64,000 bases of DNA from Actinomadura opuntiae (GCF_030283205.1 NZ_JASNWF010000012.1:248001-312000); one strand, 5' to 3'. Numbered from the stretch's first letter, positions 38,463-47,495 are shown. The notes: generated from the letters alone by a model not told the origin. Translations and numbers: made by a program.

Positions 38463-39113
38463 GTGACCGAGGAGCGGTCCAGTCTCATCGTCCCGCTGAT
38501 GAAGGCGCGGGTTCCGGCGGAGGTCCAGCTGGAGTTCCCGCTGCCGCCGGACGAGGAGCCGGTCCGCGACGCGTTCGTCGGCGACCTGTACGTCACCTAC
38601 GCGCTGGAGATCGCCGACGAGTCGGCGGTGGCGGGCCGCCGCTACGAGCACGTCGCGGGCCGGCACTGCGCGGAGCTGGGCGTCGCGGCCGGGGATCTGC
38701 GCCGGCAGGCGGTGATCAACCTGCGGAACCGCCGGCCGGACCTCGGCCTCAGCTGGTATCCGGACGTGCGGGCGGTCACGGTGACGCTCGGCGAGCCGGG
38801 CCCGGCGGGGGCGCCGTCCAAGCGGGGCGGGCTGGAGGCGGCCCTGCTGCTGGACGAGGGGTTCCTGGACAAGCTCGCGCAGGACGTGGAGGGCGATCTC
38901 GTCGTCGCGGCGCCGGCGCGGGACGTGTTCGTGGCGTCCGGGACCGGGCATCCGGACGGCGTCGACAAGCTGCGCTGGGCGGTCGGCCAGGTATGGGCGG
39001 AGGACCGGGGCGACGGCGTCTCGGACCCGGCGTGGGACGTGCCCGCCGGGAGCCTGCTGACCCACGACCTGCTGGTCCGCCGCGGCACGTCCTGGGAGAT
39101 CCTGACCTCCTGA
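38463..39113 (+). CDS. Hypothetical protein, 216 residues
   Basis: I do not recognise a named family. It encodes a soluble acidic protein without signal peptide or membrane helices. Segments such as RDAFVGDLYVTYALEIADES, HPDGVDKLRWAVGQVW and SLLTHDLLVRRG suggest an alpha/beta fold, and the short strongly hydrophobic helices of a membrane protein are absent. The start is GTG 38463 with GGAGG ten bases upstream. Its leader directly follows repeat copy A, so any transcript from upstream would carry that structured RNA. The downstream MarR gene is convergent. Confidence 0.7.
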   Translation: MTEERSSLIVPLMKARVPAEVQLEFPLPPDEEPVRDAFVGDLYVTYALEIADESAVAGRRYEHVAGRHCAELGVAAGDLRRQAVINLRNRRPDLGLSWYPDVRAVTVTLGEPGPAGAPSKRGGLEAALLLDEGFLDKLAQDVEGDLVVAAPARDVFVASGTGHPDGVDKLRWAVGQVWAEDRGDGVSDPAWDVPAGSLLTHDLLVRRGTSWEILTS

Positions 39114-39134
39114 CCTCCTGATCCGGCCGCGCCC

Positions 39135-39602
39135 TCACACCTTGAGGTTCGCCAGCCCTTCCAGCGCCTCGACCAGCGGGGTGAGCTCCGGCAGCCGGGA
39201 CGCCTCGGCCAGCGCGTCGTCGAGCGCGGCGTTGTGCGTCGGGGCGGCTTCGTCGTGCACCCTGCGGCCCTCGGGGGTGGCCTCGGCGTAGATGCCGCGC
39301 CGGTCCTCCTCCGACAGGACGCGGGTGAGCAGGCCGCGCTTCTCGAGCCGGGCGACCAGGCGGGTCGTCGCGCTCTGGCTGAGGACGAGCTTGTCGGCGA
39401 GCTGCTGCATCCGGATGTGCCGGCCGTCGGGCCCGGCGAGGTGGTGCAGCACGCAGAACTCGTTGACGCTCAGGCCGTGCCGCCGCTGGAGGGCGCGCTC
39501 GATCCCGTCCTCGATGCGCGCGTGCAGGGCGGCGAGCGTCCGCCAGCCCTGGGCGCGGTCGCCCGTGCCGGAGGGCGTGCCGGACGGCTGGGCGGGTGAC
39601 AT
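39135..39602 (-). CDS. MarR-family transcriptional regulator
   Basis: A 155-residue winged-helix repressor. Typical elements are HGLSVNEFCVLHHLAG, MQQLADKLVLSQSATTRLVA with LEKRGLLTR, and the wing SEEDRRGIYAEATPEGR. Helices at both ends would form the dimer. It is divergent from an MFS efflux gene across a 134-base AT-richer gap with repeated TGCAA motifs, the usual arrangement of a drug- or phenol-responsive repressor and its exporter. Confidence 0.93.
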   Translation of the reverse strand: MSPAQPSGTPSGTGDRAQGWRTLAALHARIEDGIERALQRRHGLSVNEFCVLHHLAGPDGRHIRMQQLADKLVLSQSATTRLVARLEKRGLLTRVLSEEDRRGIYAEATPEGRRVHDEAAPTHNAALDDALAEASRLPELTPLVEALEGLANLKV

Positions 39603-39650
39603 GGCTCACGCCTCCTCGTGTTGCGCGCCGGATACGTGCGTGGTGATATA

Positions 39651-39706
39651 GCAGGCGTCTGCAAATACATGCTTCTGCAATAAATGCTCGCGCTCCCTAT
39701 TGCAGG
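39651..39706. promoter_or_regulatory. Candidate MarR operators between marR-like and MFS genes
   Basis: GCAGGCGTCTGC (39651-39662) is an imperfect palindrome. TCTGCAA occurs at 39658-39664 and 39674-39680, and the inverted form TTGCAGG at 39700-39706. Repeated TGCAA half-sites in both directions in a divergent MarR/MFS gap are good binding-site candidates for the MarR protein. Confidence 0.5.
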
Positions 39707-39736
39707 CGCCGCCTACTCTACCCGAGGAGACCGCTC

Positions 39737-40927
39737 ATGCCCCTCGCGCTGCTGGCCCTCGCGCTGGGCGCCTTCGGCATCGGCACGACGGAGTTCGTCA
39801 TCGCCGGGCTGCTGCCCGACCTCGCCGCCGACTTCCACACCTCGATCCCCGCCGCCGGGCTGCTGGTGTCCGGCTACGCGTTCGGCGTGGTCGTGGGCGC
39901 GCCGGTGATGACCGCGCTCGGCGCGCGGCTGCCCCGCAAGACGATGCTCGTCGGCCTGATGGCGCTGTTCGTCGCCGCGCACCTGCTGTCCGCGCTCGCG
40001 CCGGGCTTCGGCGTCCTGCTGGCGGCGCGGATCATCGCCTCGTTCGCGCACGGCGCCTACATGGGCGTCGGCGCGGTCGTCGCCGCCGAGCTGGTCGCGC
40101 CGGAGCGGCGGGCGCGGGCCGTCGCGCTGATGTTCACCGGGATCAGCCTGGCGAACGTGCTCGGCGTCCCGCTCGGCACGTTCCTCGGCCAGCAGCTCGG
40201 CTGGCGCGCGACCTTCTGGACGGTCGCCGGCATCGGCGTCGTGGCGCTCGCCGGGATCGCGGCGCTCGTCCCGTCCGGACCGCGCCCGCGCAGCGGGCTC
40301 CGGCACGAGATGGCGGTGTTCCGCAGCGGCCGGATGTGGCTGGCGCTCGCCACGACCGCGCTCGGCTGGGCGCCGGTGCTGGCCGTCGTCACCTACGTGG
40401 CGCCGCTGCTCACCGACGTCACCGGGTTCGGCAGGGGCGCGGTCCCGGTCGTGATGACGCTGCTCGGCGCGGGGATGCTGGTCGGCGGCCCGCTCGGCGG
40501 CCGCTACTCCGACCGGGCGCTGCTGCCCACGATCCTCGCCGTGCTCGCCGGGCTGACCGCGCTGTCGGCACTGCTGCTGGTGACCTCGCACGACCGGATC
40601 GCGGCGGTGGTGACGCTGACCGTCTTCGGGGTCGTCGCCTCGGCCACGATCCCGCCGCTGCAGGTGTGGGTGGTGGCGAAGGCCGCGGCCGCGCCGACCA
40701 TGGCGTCCGCCGCGAACGTCTCGGCGTTCAACCTCGGCAACGCGGTCGGCCCCGCGCTCGCCGGGCTGACGATCGGGGCCGGGCTCGGGTACACCTCCAC
40801 GCTCTGGGTCGCCGCCCTTCTCGGCGCCGCCGGGTTCGCGTCCGCGCTGGTGGGCGGTGCCCTGGACCGCCGCGACCGGACGGCGCCTGCGGCCGTCCCC
40901 GCCGAGCCGAGCCGCGTACCGTGCTGA
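39737..40927 (+). CDS. MFS transporter (drug/sugar efflux type)
   Basis: A 396-residue, 12-helix major facilitator of the AraJ/CmlA-like efflux group. The start LALALGAFGIGTTEFVIAGL is the group signature, followed by SGYAFGVVVGAPVMTAL and the loop 2-3 motif GARLPRKTML. The exporter motif in helix 5 reads TGISLANVLGVPLGTFLGQQ. It would expel drugs, sugars or purine-like compounds by proton antiport. GAGGAGA precedes ATG 39737. Likely repressed by the divergent MarR protein. Confidence 0.93.
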   Translation: MPLALLALALGAFGIGTTEFVIAGLLPDLAADFHTSIPAAGLLVSGYAFGVVVGAPVMTALGARLPRKTMLVGLMALFVAAHLLSALAPGFGVLLAARIIASFAHGAYMGVGAVVAAELVAPERRARAVALMFTGISLANVLGVPLGTFLGQQLGWRATFWTVAGIGVVALAGIAALVPSGPRPRSGLRHEMAVFRSGRMWLALATTALGWAPVLAVVTYVAPLLTDVTGFGRGAVPVVMTLLGAGMLVGGPLGGRYSDRALLPTILAVLAGLTALSALLLVTSHDRIAAVVTLTVFGVVASATIPPLQVWVVAKAAAAPTMASAANVSAFNLGNAVGPALAGLTIGAGLGYTSTLWVAALLGAAGFASALVGGALDRRDRTAPAAVPAEPSRVPC

Positions 40928-40936
40928 CGCGGCGGG

Positions 40937-42475
40937 TCAGCCGAGCGACTTGAACTCGGGCCACAGCTGCGTCCAGGGCGCGCGCTGCCCCCGGCACACC
41001 CAGACCGGCTTGCCCTGCTCCTGGTTGTCGAGGCCGACGCCGTCGTCGATGCGGCCCACCGCGCGCACGTCCGTCCAGTACCGGTGCAGGCGCGCTCCTT
41101 CGGCGAGGTCCTCCGGGCCGACAACGATCGTGGGGCCGCCGGTGTCGGGCGGACGGCCGAAGTACCAGAAGCCGGTGTGCCCGCTGTAGGCGCGGGGCAG
41201 GCCGAGGCCGGGGCCGTACCGGTCGAGCGCTCCGGCCTCGCCGTAGTTGCCCACCACGATCGTCGCCTTCGCGCGCTCGTCCGGTGGCAGCGTCCGGTGG
41301 ACGCGTGCGACCTCGCGCGCGAACCGGGGCCAGCCGACGGTCTCGGCGGAGTCGGGGTTGACGACCGGCTGCGGGGTGTCGGCCAGCCACTTCACCGGAT
41401 ACACCGGCAGCGTCAGCGCGATGCTGCACACGGCCGTGACCGCGTACGCCGGGACGGTCGCCGCCCACCCCCAGCCGCGCGGCGCGCCGTGCCGCTCGAC
41501 CTCCACGGCGCCCGCCGCCCACAGCGCCGCCCACAGCCCGGCCAGGTAGTACGGCTTGCCGCCCGTGGCGATGAACACGACGTTGAGCAGCAGGTAGGCG
41601 TGGCCGAGGAAGCGGAACGGGCGCAGGCCGTCCGACCGGTACGTCCGCCACAGCCCGTAGATCCACAGCCAGGACGGCAGGATCCCCGTCATCAGGATCT
41701 GGAACGGGACGAAGCCGGGCCGGCCGCCGAAGTCGCCGCGGCCGGCGATCTCGCCGGCCATGTCGACCTGCGGCCAGCCGTGCCGGGCCTGCCAGACCAC
41801 CCCCGGCAGCACCGCGATCGCGACCACCGCGGCCCCGGCCGCGAGCATCGGGCGGCGCACGAAGTCGCGCGGCCCGGACACCAGCAGGCCCACGGCGAGC
41901 GCGACGAGCAGGAACCCGGCCAGGTACTTGACGTTCAGCGCCGCCGCCGCGACCGCACCGGCCGCGAGCAGCATCCGCTGGTCGGACGTCCGCACCCACC
42001 TGATCACGATCCACACCAGCGCCGTCGACAGCAGCAGGTCGAGGGTCGCGGTGGAGAAGGTGTGGCCGACCGCGACCACGATCGGGCACACCGCGTACGA
42101 GACGGCGGTGAGGAGCTGGGCGCGGCGCCGTCCGCCCATCTCCCGCGCCGTGAGCGCCGCGACGACGACGCCCGCCGCGGAGAAGACGGCCGCGGGGACG
42201 CGCAGCGCCACCAGCGTGTCGCCGAACGCCTCCGTCACGGCCCTGGCCAGCAGCGGCAGCAGCGGCGGCTGGTCCGGGTAGCCCCAGGCCGGATGCCGTC
42301 CGGCGACCCGGAAGTACAGCTCGTCGCGGTGGTAGCCGTAACGGGCGGCGACCGCGATCAGCAGCGCCCCGAGCACCCCGGCGATCAGCAGCACCGGCCT
42401 CCAGGCGAGCGCGGGGACGTCGTCGGGGGAGGTGGCTTCGATCGGGCCGGACGCCGCTGAGGCGTGGGCGGTCAT
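40937..42475 (-). CDS. Glycosyltransferase family 39 (PMT_2/ArnT-like) membrane protein
   Basis: A 512-residue polytopic membrane protein. After a first helix, the outside loop carries GYHRDELYFRVAGRHPAWGY; the Asp-Glu pair matches the catalytic acidic pair of PMT/ArnT-type transferases, which use polyprenyl-phosphate sugars. PDQPPLLPLLAR and a second loop with MTGILPSWLWIYG follow. About ten more helices span the middle, and the last 150 residues form a soluble domain outside the membrane. The acceptor is unknown (protein, teichoic polymer or arabinan). It converges on the MFS gene with a nine-base gap. Confidence 0.85.
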   Translation of the reverse strand: MTAHASAASGPIEATSPDDVPALAWRPVLLIAGVLGALLIAVAARYGYHRDELYFRVAGRHPAWGYPDQPPLLPLLARAVTEAFGDTLVALRVPAAVFSAAGVVVAALTAREMGGRRRAQLLTAVSYAVCPIVVAVGHTFSTATLDLLLSTALVWIVIRWVRTSDQRMLLAAGAVAAAALNVKYLAGFLLVALAVGLLVSGPRDFVRRPMLAAGAAVVAIAVLPGVVWQARHGWPQVDMAGEIAGRGDFGGRPGFVPFQILMTGILPSWLWIYGLWRTYRSDGLRPFRFLGHAYLLLNVVFIATGGKPYYLAGLWAALWAAGAVEVERHGAPRGWGWAATVPAYAVTAVCSIALTLPVYPVKWLADTPQPVVNPDSAETVGWPRFAREVARVHRTLPPDERAKATIVVGNYGEAGALDRYGPGLGLPRAYSGHTGFWYFGRPPDTGGPTIVVGPEDLAEGARLHRYWTDVRAVGRIDDGVGLDNQEQGKPVWVCRGQRAPWTQLWPEFKSLG

Positions 42476-42507
42476 GCGCGCACGCTATGTCGCCGCTGTG
42501 GTCTACG

Positions 42508-43443
42508 TCACGGTGAATCCACCGGCCAGGAATGGTCATCCTCCGCCGCCGCCTCCCGGAACCGGCCGGGCGCCTCCGCGAACTCGCGCTTGAACGCCTT
42601 CGCGAACGCGAATTCCGAGGTGTAGCCGACCCGTTCCGCGACCGACCGGAGCGGCAGGTCGGTGTCCCGCAGCAGCCGCGCCGCGACCGTCATCCGCCAC
42701 CAGGTCAGATATGCCAGCGGCGGCGCACCGACCGTGGCGGTGAAACGGCGCGCGAACGCGGCGCGGGACAGGTCCGCCCGGCAGGCCAGGGACCGCACGG
42801 TCCACGGCCGCCCCGGTTCGTCGTGGACCGCCCGCAGCGCCGCGGCGACGGCCGGATCCCGCAGCGCCGCGGCCCAGCCCGTCGCCTCGTCCGCCGGACG
42901 GTCCTCGTACCAGGCGCGCAGCATGTAGAGGAGGAGGACCTCCAGCAGGGCGGGCAGCGCGGCGTCGCCGCCATGCCGCGTCCCGCCGTCCAGTTCGCGG
43001 CCGAGCAGTTCGATCGCCCCGCGCAGCGACGGGTGCCGGCCGATCCGCGCCGGGATGTGGACGACGTCCGGCAGTTCGGCCAGCAGCGGATGCACGCGGG
43101 ACTGGTCGAGGCGGTACGCGCCGCACAGCATCTCGGTGCGCCCCGCCGGCGGATCGTCCGCGCCCGCCGGCCGCAGCAGCGAGCGGGCGTCGGCCAGCGG
43201 GCGGTCCGGCGCGTCCGCGAGGCCGTGGCCCAGCTCGCGCGGCAGGAACGCGACGTCCCCGACGCCGAGGTGGATCGGGTCGCCCGCCGGGGGGATCAGC
43301 CAGCAGCCGCCCTTGAGGATCACGTGGAACCCGGCACCCGGCTGCGGCCCGAACCGCACGCCCCACGGCGGCTCCAGGAGCGTGCGGGAGGAGTGCGGCC
43401 GGCCGAGACGCATGGCCGTGATCGCGTCGCTGAGGACGTCCAT
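42508..43443 (-). CDS. AraC-family regulator with N-terminal cupin domain
   Basis: A 311-residue regulator. The N-terminal cupin (about 1-175; GFHVILKGGCWLIPPAGDP, VGDVAFLPRELGHGLAD) is the Cupin_6/AraC_binding type. The C-terminal double helix-turn-helix (about 205-300) includes TVRSLACRADLSRAAFARRF, MTVAARLLRDTDLPLRSVAE and GYTSEFAFAKAFKREFAEAP. I chose ATG 43443 because the cupin begins shortly after it. It is divergent from an NAD(P)-binding oxidoreductase (131-base gap), which it probably activates. Confidence 0.92.
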   Translation of the reverse strand: MDVLSDAITAMRLGRPHSSRTLLEPPWGVRFGPQPGAGFHVILKGGCWLIPPAGDPIHLGVGDVAFLPRELGHGLADAPDRPLADARSLLRPAGADDPPAGRTEMLCGAYRLDQSRVHPLLAELPDVVHIPARIGRHPSLRGAIELLGRELDGGTRHGGDAALPALLEVLLLYMLRAWYEDRPADEATGWAAALRDPAVAAALRAVHDEPGRPWTVRSLACRADLSRAAFARRFTATVGAPPLAYLTWWRMTVAARLLRDTDLPLRSVAERVGYTSEFAFAKAFKREFAEAPGRFREAAAEDDHSWPVDSP

Positions 43444-43573
43444 GCCGCCGAGCGTATCGAGTGACACCGGCTGGAGAGACGAATGGACATGGAAGCTGGA
43501 CTCTGAGGCATGGGGAGTCTTCCGTGTCGTCCCTACGGTGATCGTGAAGATCAAGCTGCACAGGGAGGCTGCC

Positions 43574-44608
43574 ATGAGGATCGCCGTTCACGGAGCGAGC
43601 GGTTTCACCGGAGGGCTCGTTCTCGCGGAGGCGCGGCGCCGGGGGCTCACGCCCGTCGTCGTGGGCCGTGACGAGGAACGGCTGAGGAAGGCCGCCGCGC
43701 GCACCGGCGGCGACGAGGTCGAGATACGCGTCGCAGGGCTCGACGATCCCGCCGCGCTGGCCGGGGCGTTCCGCGACTGCGACACCGTCGTCAACTGCGC
43801 GGGGCCGTTCACCCTGTGGGGCGAACCGGTCGTGCGGGCCGCCATCGCCGCCGGCTGCCACTACGTGGACACCACGGGGGAGCAGCGCTACCTGCGGCAC
43901 GTTCTGGACGCCTTCGGCGGCGACGCCGAGCGCGCGGGCGTGACGGTCGTCCCCGGCATGACCGACGACGGCGCGCCGGGCGACCTGATCGCCGCACTCG
44001 CCGCCGCCCGTCTCGGCACCGTCGACGAGGTCCTGGTGGCCGACCTGCGGCCGCCCGGTGCGGCCTCGCGCGGGACGGCCCGTTCGATGGCCGCGATCGG
44101 CGAGGCGGAACCGCTGGAGTTCCGCGACGGGGAGTGGGGCGCGGCACCCGCCGACGAGGCCGGACGCACCCTCGCCGTGCCGGGCGAACGGGACGGGGAG
44201 GTACCGGTCGGGTCCTTCCCCCTGCCGGGCGTCGTCACCGTCCCCCGCCACGTGCGGGCCCGGCGCGTGCGGAGCGCGCTCCGGGCCGAGGTCGCGGCGA
44301 TGTTCCGGGGCCTGACGGCCGACCTGGTGGAGAGCGTTCCCGTCGAGCCGGACGAGGCGTCCCGCGCGGCGTCCCGCTGGCTCATGCTGGCCGAGGCGTC
44401 CGACGGCGCGGGGCGTACCGCGCGCGGCTGGGTCACCGGGACGGACCCGTACGGGATCACGGCCGTGGTCGCGGTCGAGGGCGCCCGGCGGCTCGCCGCG
44501 GGCGGCGCCCCGACCGGGACGCGCGCGCCCGCCGAGGTGTTCGACCCCGCCGGGTTCCTCGACGCCCTCGCGCCGTCCGGTGCCGCCTGGCAGGTCGAGG
44601 GCGGGTGA
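43574..44608 (+). CDS. Saccharopine dehydrogenase-like NAD(P)-binding oxidoreductase
   Basis: A 344-residue paralogue of the gene at 22340. The Rossmann motif is AVHGASGFTGGLVLAEA (residues 4-20), followed by VVNCAGPFTLWGEPVVRAAI and HYVDTTGEQRYL. The last half is the family's diverged substrate domain. The reaction is unknown; relatives act as trans-acting enoyl reductases or on amino-acid derivatives. AGGGAGG precedes ATG 43574. It is divergent from an intact AraC/cupin regulator. Confidence 0.88.
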   Translation: MRIAVHGASGFTGGLVLAEARRRGLTPVVVGRDEERLRKAAARTGGDEVEIRVAGLDDPAALAGAFRDCDTVVNCAGPFTLWGEPVVRAAIAAGCHYVDTTGEQRYLRHVLDAFGGDAERAGVTVVPGMTDDGAPGDLIAALAAARLGTVDEVLVADLRPPGAASRGTARSMAAIGEAEPLEFRDGEWGAAPADEAGRTLAVPGERDGEVPVGSFPLPGVVTVPRHVRARRVRSALRAEVAAMFRGLTADLVESVPVEPDEASRAASRWLMLAEASDGAGRTARGWVTGTDPYGITAVVAVEGARRLAAGGAPTGTRAPAEVFDPAGFLDALAPSGAAWQVEGG

Positions 44609-44656
44609 AAAAATGGGATGGGCTCCGGGATGTCAGGTGCGTACTGTTCGAGGATG

Positions 44657-45298
44657 ATGTCGACCGGGCAACTGCTCGCCTTCTCCGCGATGGCGCTGGC
44701 CATCATCCTGATCCCGGGGCCGACCGTCCTGTTCGTCGTCGGCCGGGCCCTCGCCCACGGCCGCGGCACCGCGCTGACCAGCGTGGTCGGCAACGAGATC
44801 GGCGCGCTGGCGCTGGGCGTCGCCGTCGCGCTCGGGATCGGCTCGGTGGTGGAACGGTCCGTCCTGGTGTTCACCGCCCTCAAGCTGGCGGGCGCCGTCT
44901 ACCTGGTGTACCTCGGGATCCAGGCGTTCCGGCACCGCCGGTCGCTGACCGAGGCGATCGGCGCCACCGGCGGCGCGTCCGGCCGCAGCCGCGCCCAGGA
45001 CCTGTGGCAGGGCTTCGTCGTCGGCCTCACGAACCCGAAGACGACCGTCTTCCTCGCCGCCGTGCTGCCGCAGTTCGTGGACCGCGGGCGCGGGCACGTG
45101 CCGCTGCAGATGCTCGTGTTCGCCCTGGTCTTCGTGGTGATCGCGCTGCTGTGCGACAGCTGCTGGGGGCTGGCCGCCGGCGCGGCCCGCGGCTGGTTCG
45201 CCCGGTCGCCGCGCCGGCTGGCGGTGATCGGCGGCACCGGCGGCCTGATGATGATCGGCCTCGGCGTCACTGTGGCCGCGACGGGCCGCAAGGACTGA
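44657..45298 (+). CDS. LysE/RhtB-family amino-acid exporter
   Basis: A 213-residue inner-membrane exporter with six predicted helices. The family start is intact: LLAFSAMALAIILIPGPTVL with VVGRALAHGRG. LKLAGAVYLVYLGIQAFRHR and FVVGLTNPKTTVFLAAVLPQ are the second and third landmarks. It would expel an amino acid or derivative. Two adjacent ATG codons (44654, 44657) are possible starts; a TACTGT -10 at 44640-44645 suggests a nearly leaderless message. It follows the oxidoreductase by 48 bases. Confidence 0.9.
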   Translation: MSTGQLLAFSAMALAIILIPGPTVLFVVGRALAHGRGTALTSVVGNEIGALALGVAVALGIGSVVERSVLVFTALKLAGAVYLVYLGIQAFRHRRSLTEAIGATGGASGRSRAQDLWQGFVVGLTNPKTTVFLAAVLPQFVDRGRGHVPLQMLVFALVFVVIALLCDSCWGLAAGAARGWFARSPRRLAVIGGTGGLMMIGLGVTVAATGRKD

Positions 45299-45304
45299 CC
45301 GCGC

Positions 45305-45577
45305 CTACGCCGCCCGGCTCCTGCGGTACAGGTCGGCGACGTGGCGGGCGGACAGGCGGGGCCAGAAGCTCACCTCGCCGCTCTGCCGGTCCAGCACGAC
45401 GACGCTGCCGCCGATGGTGTCCGGCGGGCGGGACCAGTCGGCGGGCGGCGGCTCCACCGGCCACACGACGAAGCCGAGGTCGAACTCGTGCAGGCCGACC
45501 TCGACCGGGCCCGTCGCGGTGGGGGAGGCGGCGAACATGGCGCGGGAGCGTTCCAGCACCCACTCGCGGGTGATCAC
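45305..45577 (-). CDS. YrhB/Imm35-like small protein (candidate immunity partner)
   Basis: A 90-residue acidic protein starting at GTG 45577, whose GTGA overlaps the upstream toxin-domain stop. Features are TREWVLERSRAMFAAS, HEFDLGFVVWPVEPPP, IGGSVVVLDRQSGEVSFWP and a final short helix. This helix-strand layout resembles YrhB/Imm35-type proteins that accompany toxin domains in actinobacteria. The family call is moderate; the tight coupling to a papain-fold domain is what makes an immunity role plausible. Confidence 0.6.
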   Translation of the reverse strand: MITREWVLERSRAMFAASPTATGPVEVGLHEFDLGFVVWPVEPPPADWSRPPDTIGGSVVVLDRQSGEVSFWPRLSARHVADLYRRSRAA

Positions 45578-46032
45578 GGCATCCCCCGTCCGGCGGCGTC
45601 GGTGATGATCGCCCAGACGCCGTGCACGTCCGGGTAGAGCGGCTCGGGGCCGCGCTCGCCGCGGCAGGTGTCCATCCAGGCGATGCGGCCCTCGTGGTTG
45701 CAGGCGTTCCAGGCGTGCGTGCCGGTGCCCTCGCTCGGATGCCAGCCGTTGACGATCAGCGCCGTGTGGCCGTGCCCGAGCTGCAGCAGCCGGTCCCGGA
45801 TCGCGTCGAGCGCGGCGGCGTCCGGGCCGATGTAGCGGAACGCGGCGCCGAGGGTGCTCTCGGCGCGCTCGCGGGCGTGCGGCTCGCCGCGCAGGATACT
45901 GAGCGCGTCGGCGGGGTCGTAGCGCACGCTGCCCGCGGCGGTCGGCTCGCCGTACCAGGTCTTGAGGAAGGCCAGCGCGCACTCCAGCGCGTTGCTGGTG
46001 CGGCTGCCCTCCAGCTGGGCCGGTTCCGTCAT
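45574..46032 (-). CDS. Papain-fold toxin / glutamine deamidase-like domain protein
   Basis: A 152-residue stand-alone domain with the Cys-His-Asp order of papain-fold toxins: Cys18 in NALECALAFLKTWYG, His106 in GTGTHAWNACNHEG and Asp121 in RIAWMDTCRG. In polymorphic toxins this module sits at the C-terminus of large exported proteins and deamidates glutamine on a target. Here it has no signal peptide, repeat or delivery domain. GGGGGGAA upstream suits ATG 46032. It is coupled to the YrhB-like gene that follows. Either an orphan toxin cassette or a domesticated intracellular enzyme is possible. Confidence 0.65.
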   Translation of the reverse strand: MTEPAQLEGSRTSNALECALAFLKTWYGEPTAAGSVRYDPADALSILRGEPHARERAESTLGAAFRYIGPDAAALDAIRDRLLQLGHGHTALIVNGWHPSEGTGTHAWNACNHEGRIAWMDTCRGERGPEPLYPDVHGVWAIITDAAGRGMP

Positions 46033-46091
46033 GGGGGGAACTGCTCCGATCCGTCCGATGATCTTCGCGAGAGACTAGGGCATCGCGGCGG

Positions 46092-47495
46092 TCAGCGTGC
46101 CTTCGGCAGGACGGGGGGCGCGGTGACGGGCGGCTTCCTGCCGAACCGGGCGCGCAGCGGGTAGCAGGCGGCCACCACGGCGAGGCTGACCAGCGAGGCG
46201 ATCAGCTGCGACCGCTGCGCGTGCATGAACGCCATCGACACCAGCACCGCCAGCAGCGCGGCGACGACCAGCCACGACAGGTACGGGTACAGCCACATCC
46301 GGTAGCTCAACGCGCCGGGGTCCTCGCGCGCCAGCCGGGCGCGCAGCCGCAGCTGCGAGAACATGATCGACAGGTAGACGAACGCCAGGATGACGCCGAT
46401 CGAGTTCATCAGGAACTTGAACACCTGGTCGGGCGAGGCGTACGAGGCGATCACCGCGGCCCACGCCGCGACGGTGCCGAGCAGGATCGCGCGGACCGGG
46501 ACGCCGCGCCGGTTCAGCCGCACCAGCCCGGCGGGCGCGTCGCCGTCCCGGGTCAGCACGTACAGCATCCGGGACGAGACGTAGATCGCCGAGTTCAGCA
46601 CCGACAGCACCGCGGTGAGGATCACCGCCTGCATCACCGTGCCCGCGGCGGGCACGTCCAGCCGGTCCAGCGCGCTGACGAACGGGCTGGTCAGCACCTT
46701 GGCGTCGTTCCACGGCAGGATCGACACCACGAGCAGGATGGACAGCACGTAGAACAGCGCGACGCGGTACAGCACGTTGCCGGTGGCCTTCGCGACGGCG
46801 CGGCCGGGCTCCGCGCTCTCGGCGGCGGCGACCGTGACGATCTCGGTGCCGCCGAAGGCGAACATCACCGCCACGATCGCGGTGAAGATCGCCTTGACGC
46901 CGTTGGGGGCGAAGCCGCCGTGCCCGGTCAGCACGTCCAGGCCGCCGGGGGAGTCCGGCCACAGGCCGGCGACCCAGAGCACGCCCAGCACGAGGAACAC
47001 CAGGATCGCGGCGACCTTGATCGAGGCGAACCAGAACTCGAACTCGCCGAACGAGCGGACCGACACGAGGTTGACCGCCGTCATCACCACCAGCAGCACC
47101 GCGGCGAGGAACCACTGCGGCAGGTCGATCCAGCCGGCCAGGATCGCCGCGCCCGCGGTCGCCTCGGCGCCGACGAGGATGACGTACAGGTACCAGTACA
47201 GCCAGCCGATCGTGAACCCGGCGAACGGGCCGAGCGCCATCCGCGCGTACTCGGCGAGCGACCCGGCGACCGGCCGCGCCACGACCATCTCGCCGAGGGC
47301 CCGCAGCACGCACAGCACCAGCACGCCCGCCGCCGCATACGACACGACCGCGGCCGGCCCGGCGGTGCCGATCACGGCGCCGCTGCCGACGAACAGCCCC
47401 GCGCCGACCGCGCCGCCGATGGCGAGCATCGTCATGTGGCGGCGGCGCAGCCCCGTCCGCAGCCGGGTCGAACGGTCGTCGGTGGTGTCGGTCAT
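46092..47495 (-). CDS. Amino acid permease (APC family, GabP/AnsP type)
   Basis: A 467-residue, 12-helix proton symporter. The start RLRTGLRRRHMTMLAIGGAV leads into GAGLFVGSGAVIGTAGP, the substrate-binding unwound helix 1. ALGEMVVARPVAGSLAEYAR and FAFGGTEIVTVAAAESAEP are further amino-acid transporter family landmarks. GABA, asparagine or an aromatic amino acid are likely substrates. ATG 47495 is the first good start. It is divergent from a hydrolase gene, with a palindrome between them. Confidence 0.93.
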   Translation of the reverse strand: MTDTTDDRSTRLRTGLRRRHMTMLAIGGAVGAGLFVGSGAVIGTAGPAAVVSYAAAGVLVLCVLRALGEMVVARPVAGSLAEYARMALGPFAGFTIGWLYWYLYVILVGAEATAGAAILAGWIDLPQWFLAAVLLVVMTAVNLVSVRSFGEFEFWFASIKVAAILVFLVLGVLWVAGLWPDSPGGLDVLTGHGGFAPNGVKAIFTAIVAVMFAFGGTEIVTVAAAESAEPGRAVAKATGNVLYRVALFYVLSILLVVSILPWNDAKVLTSPFVSALDRLDVPAAGTVMQAVILTAVLSVLNSAIYVSSRMLYVLTRDGDAPAGLVRLNRRGVPVRAILLGTVAAWAAVIASYASPDQVFKFLMNSIGVILAFVYLSIMFSQLRLRARLAREDPGALSYRMWLYPYLSWLVVAALLAVLVSMAFMHAQRSQLIASLVSLAVVAACYPLRARFGRKPPVTAPPVLPKAR

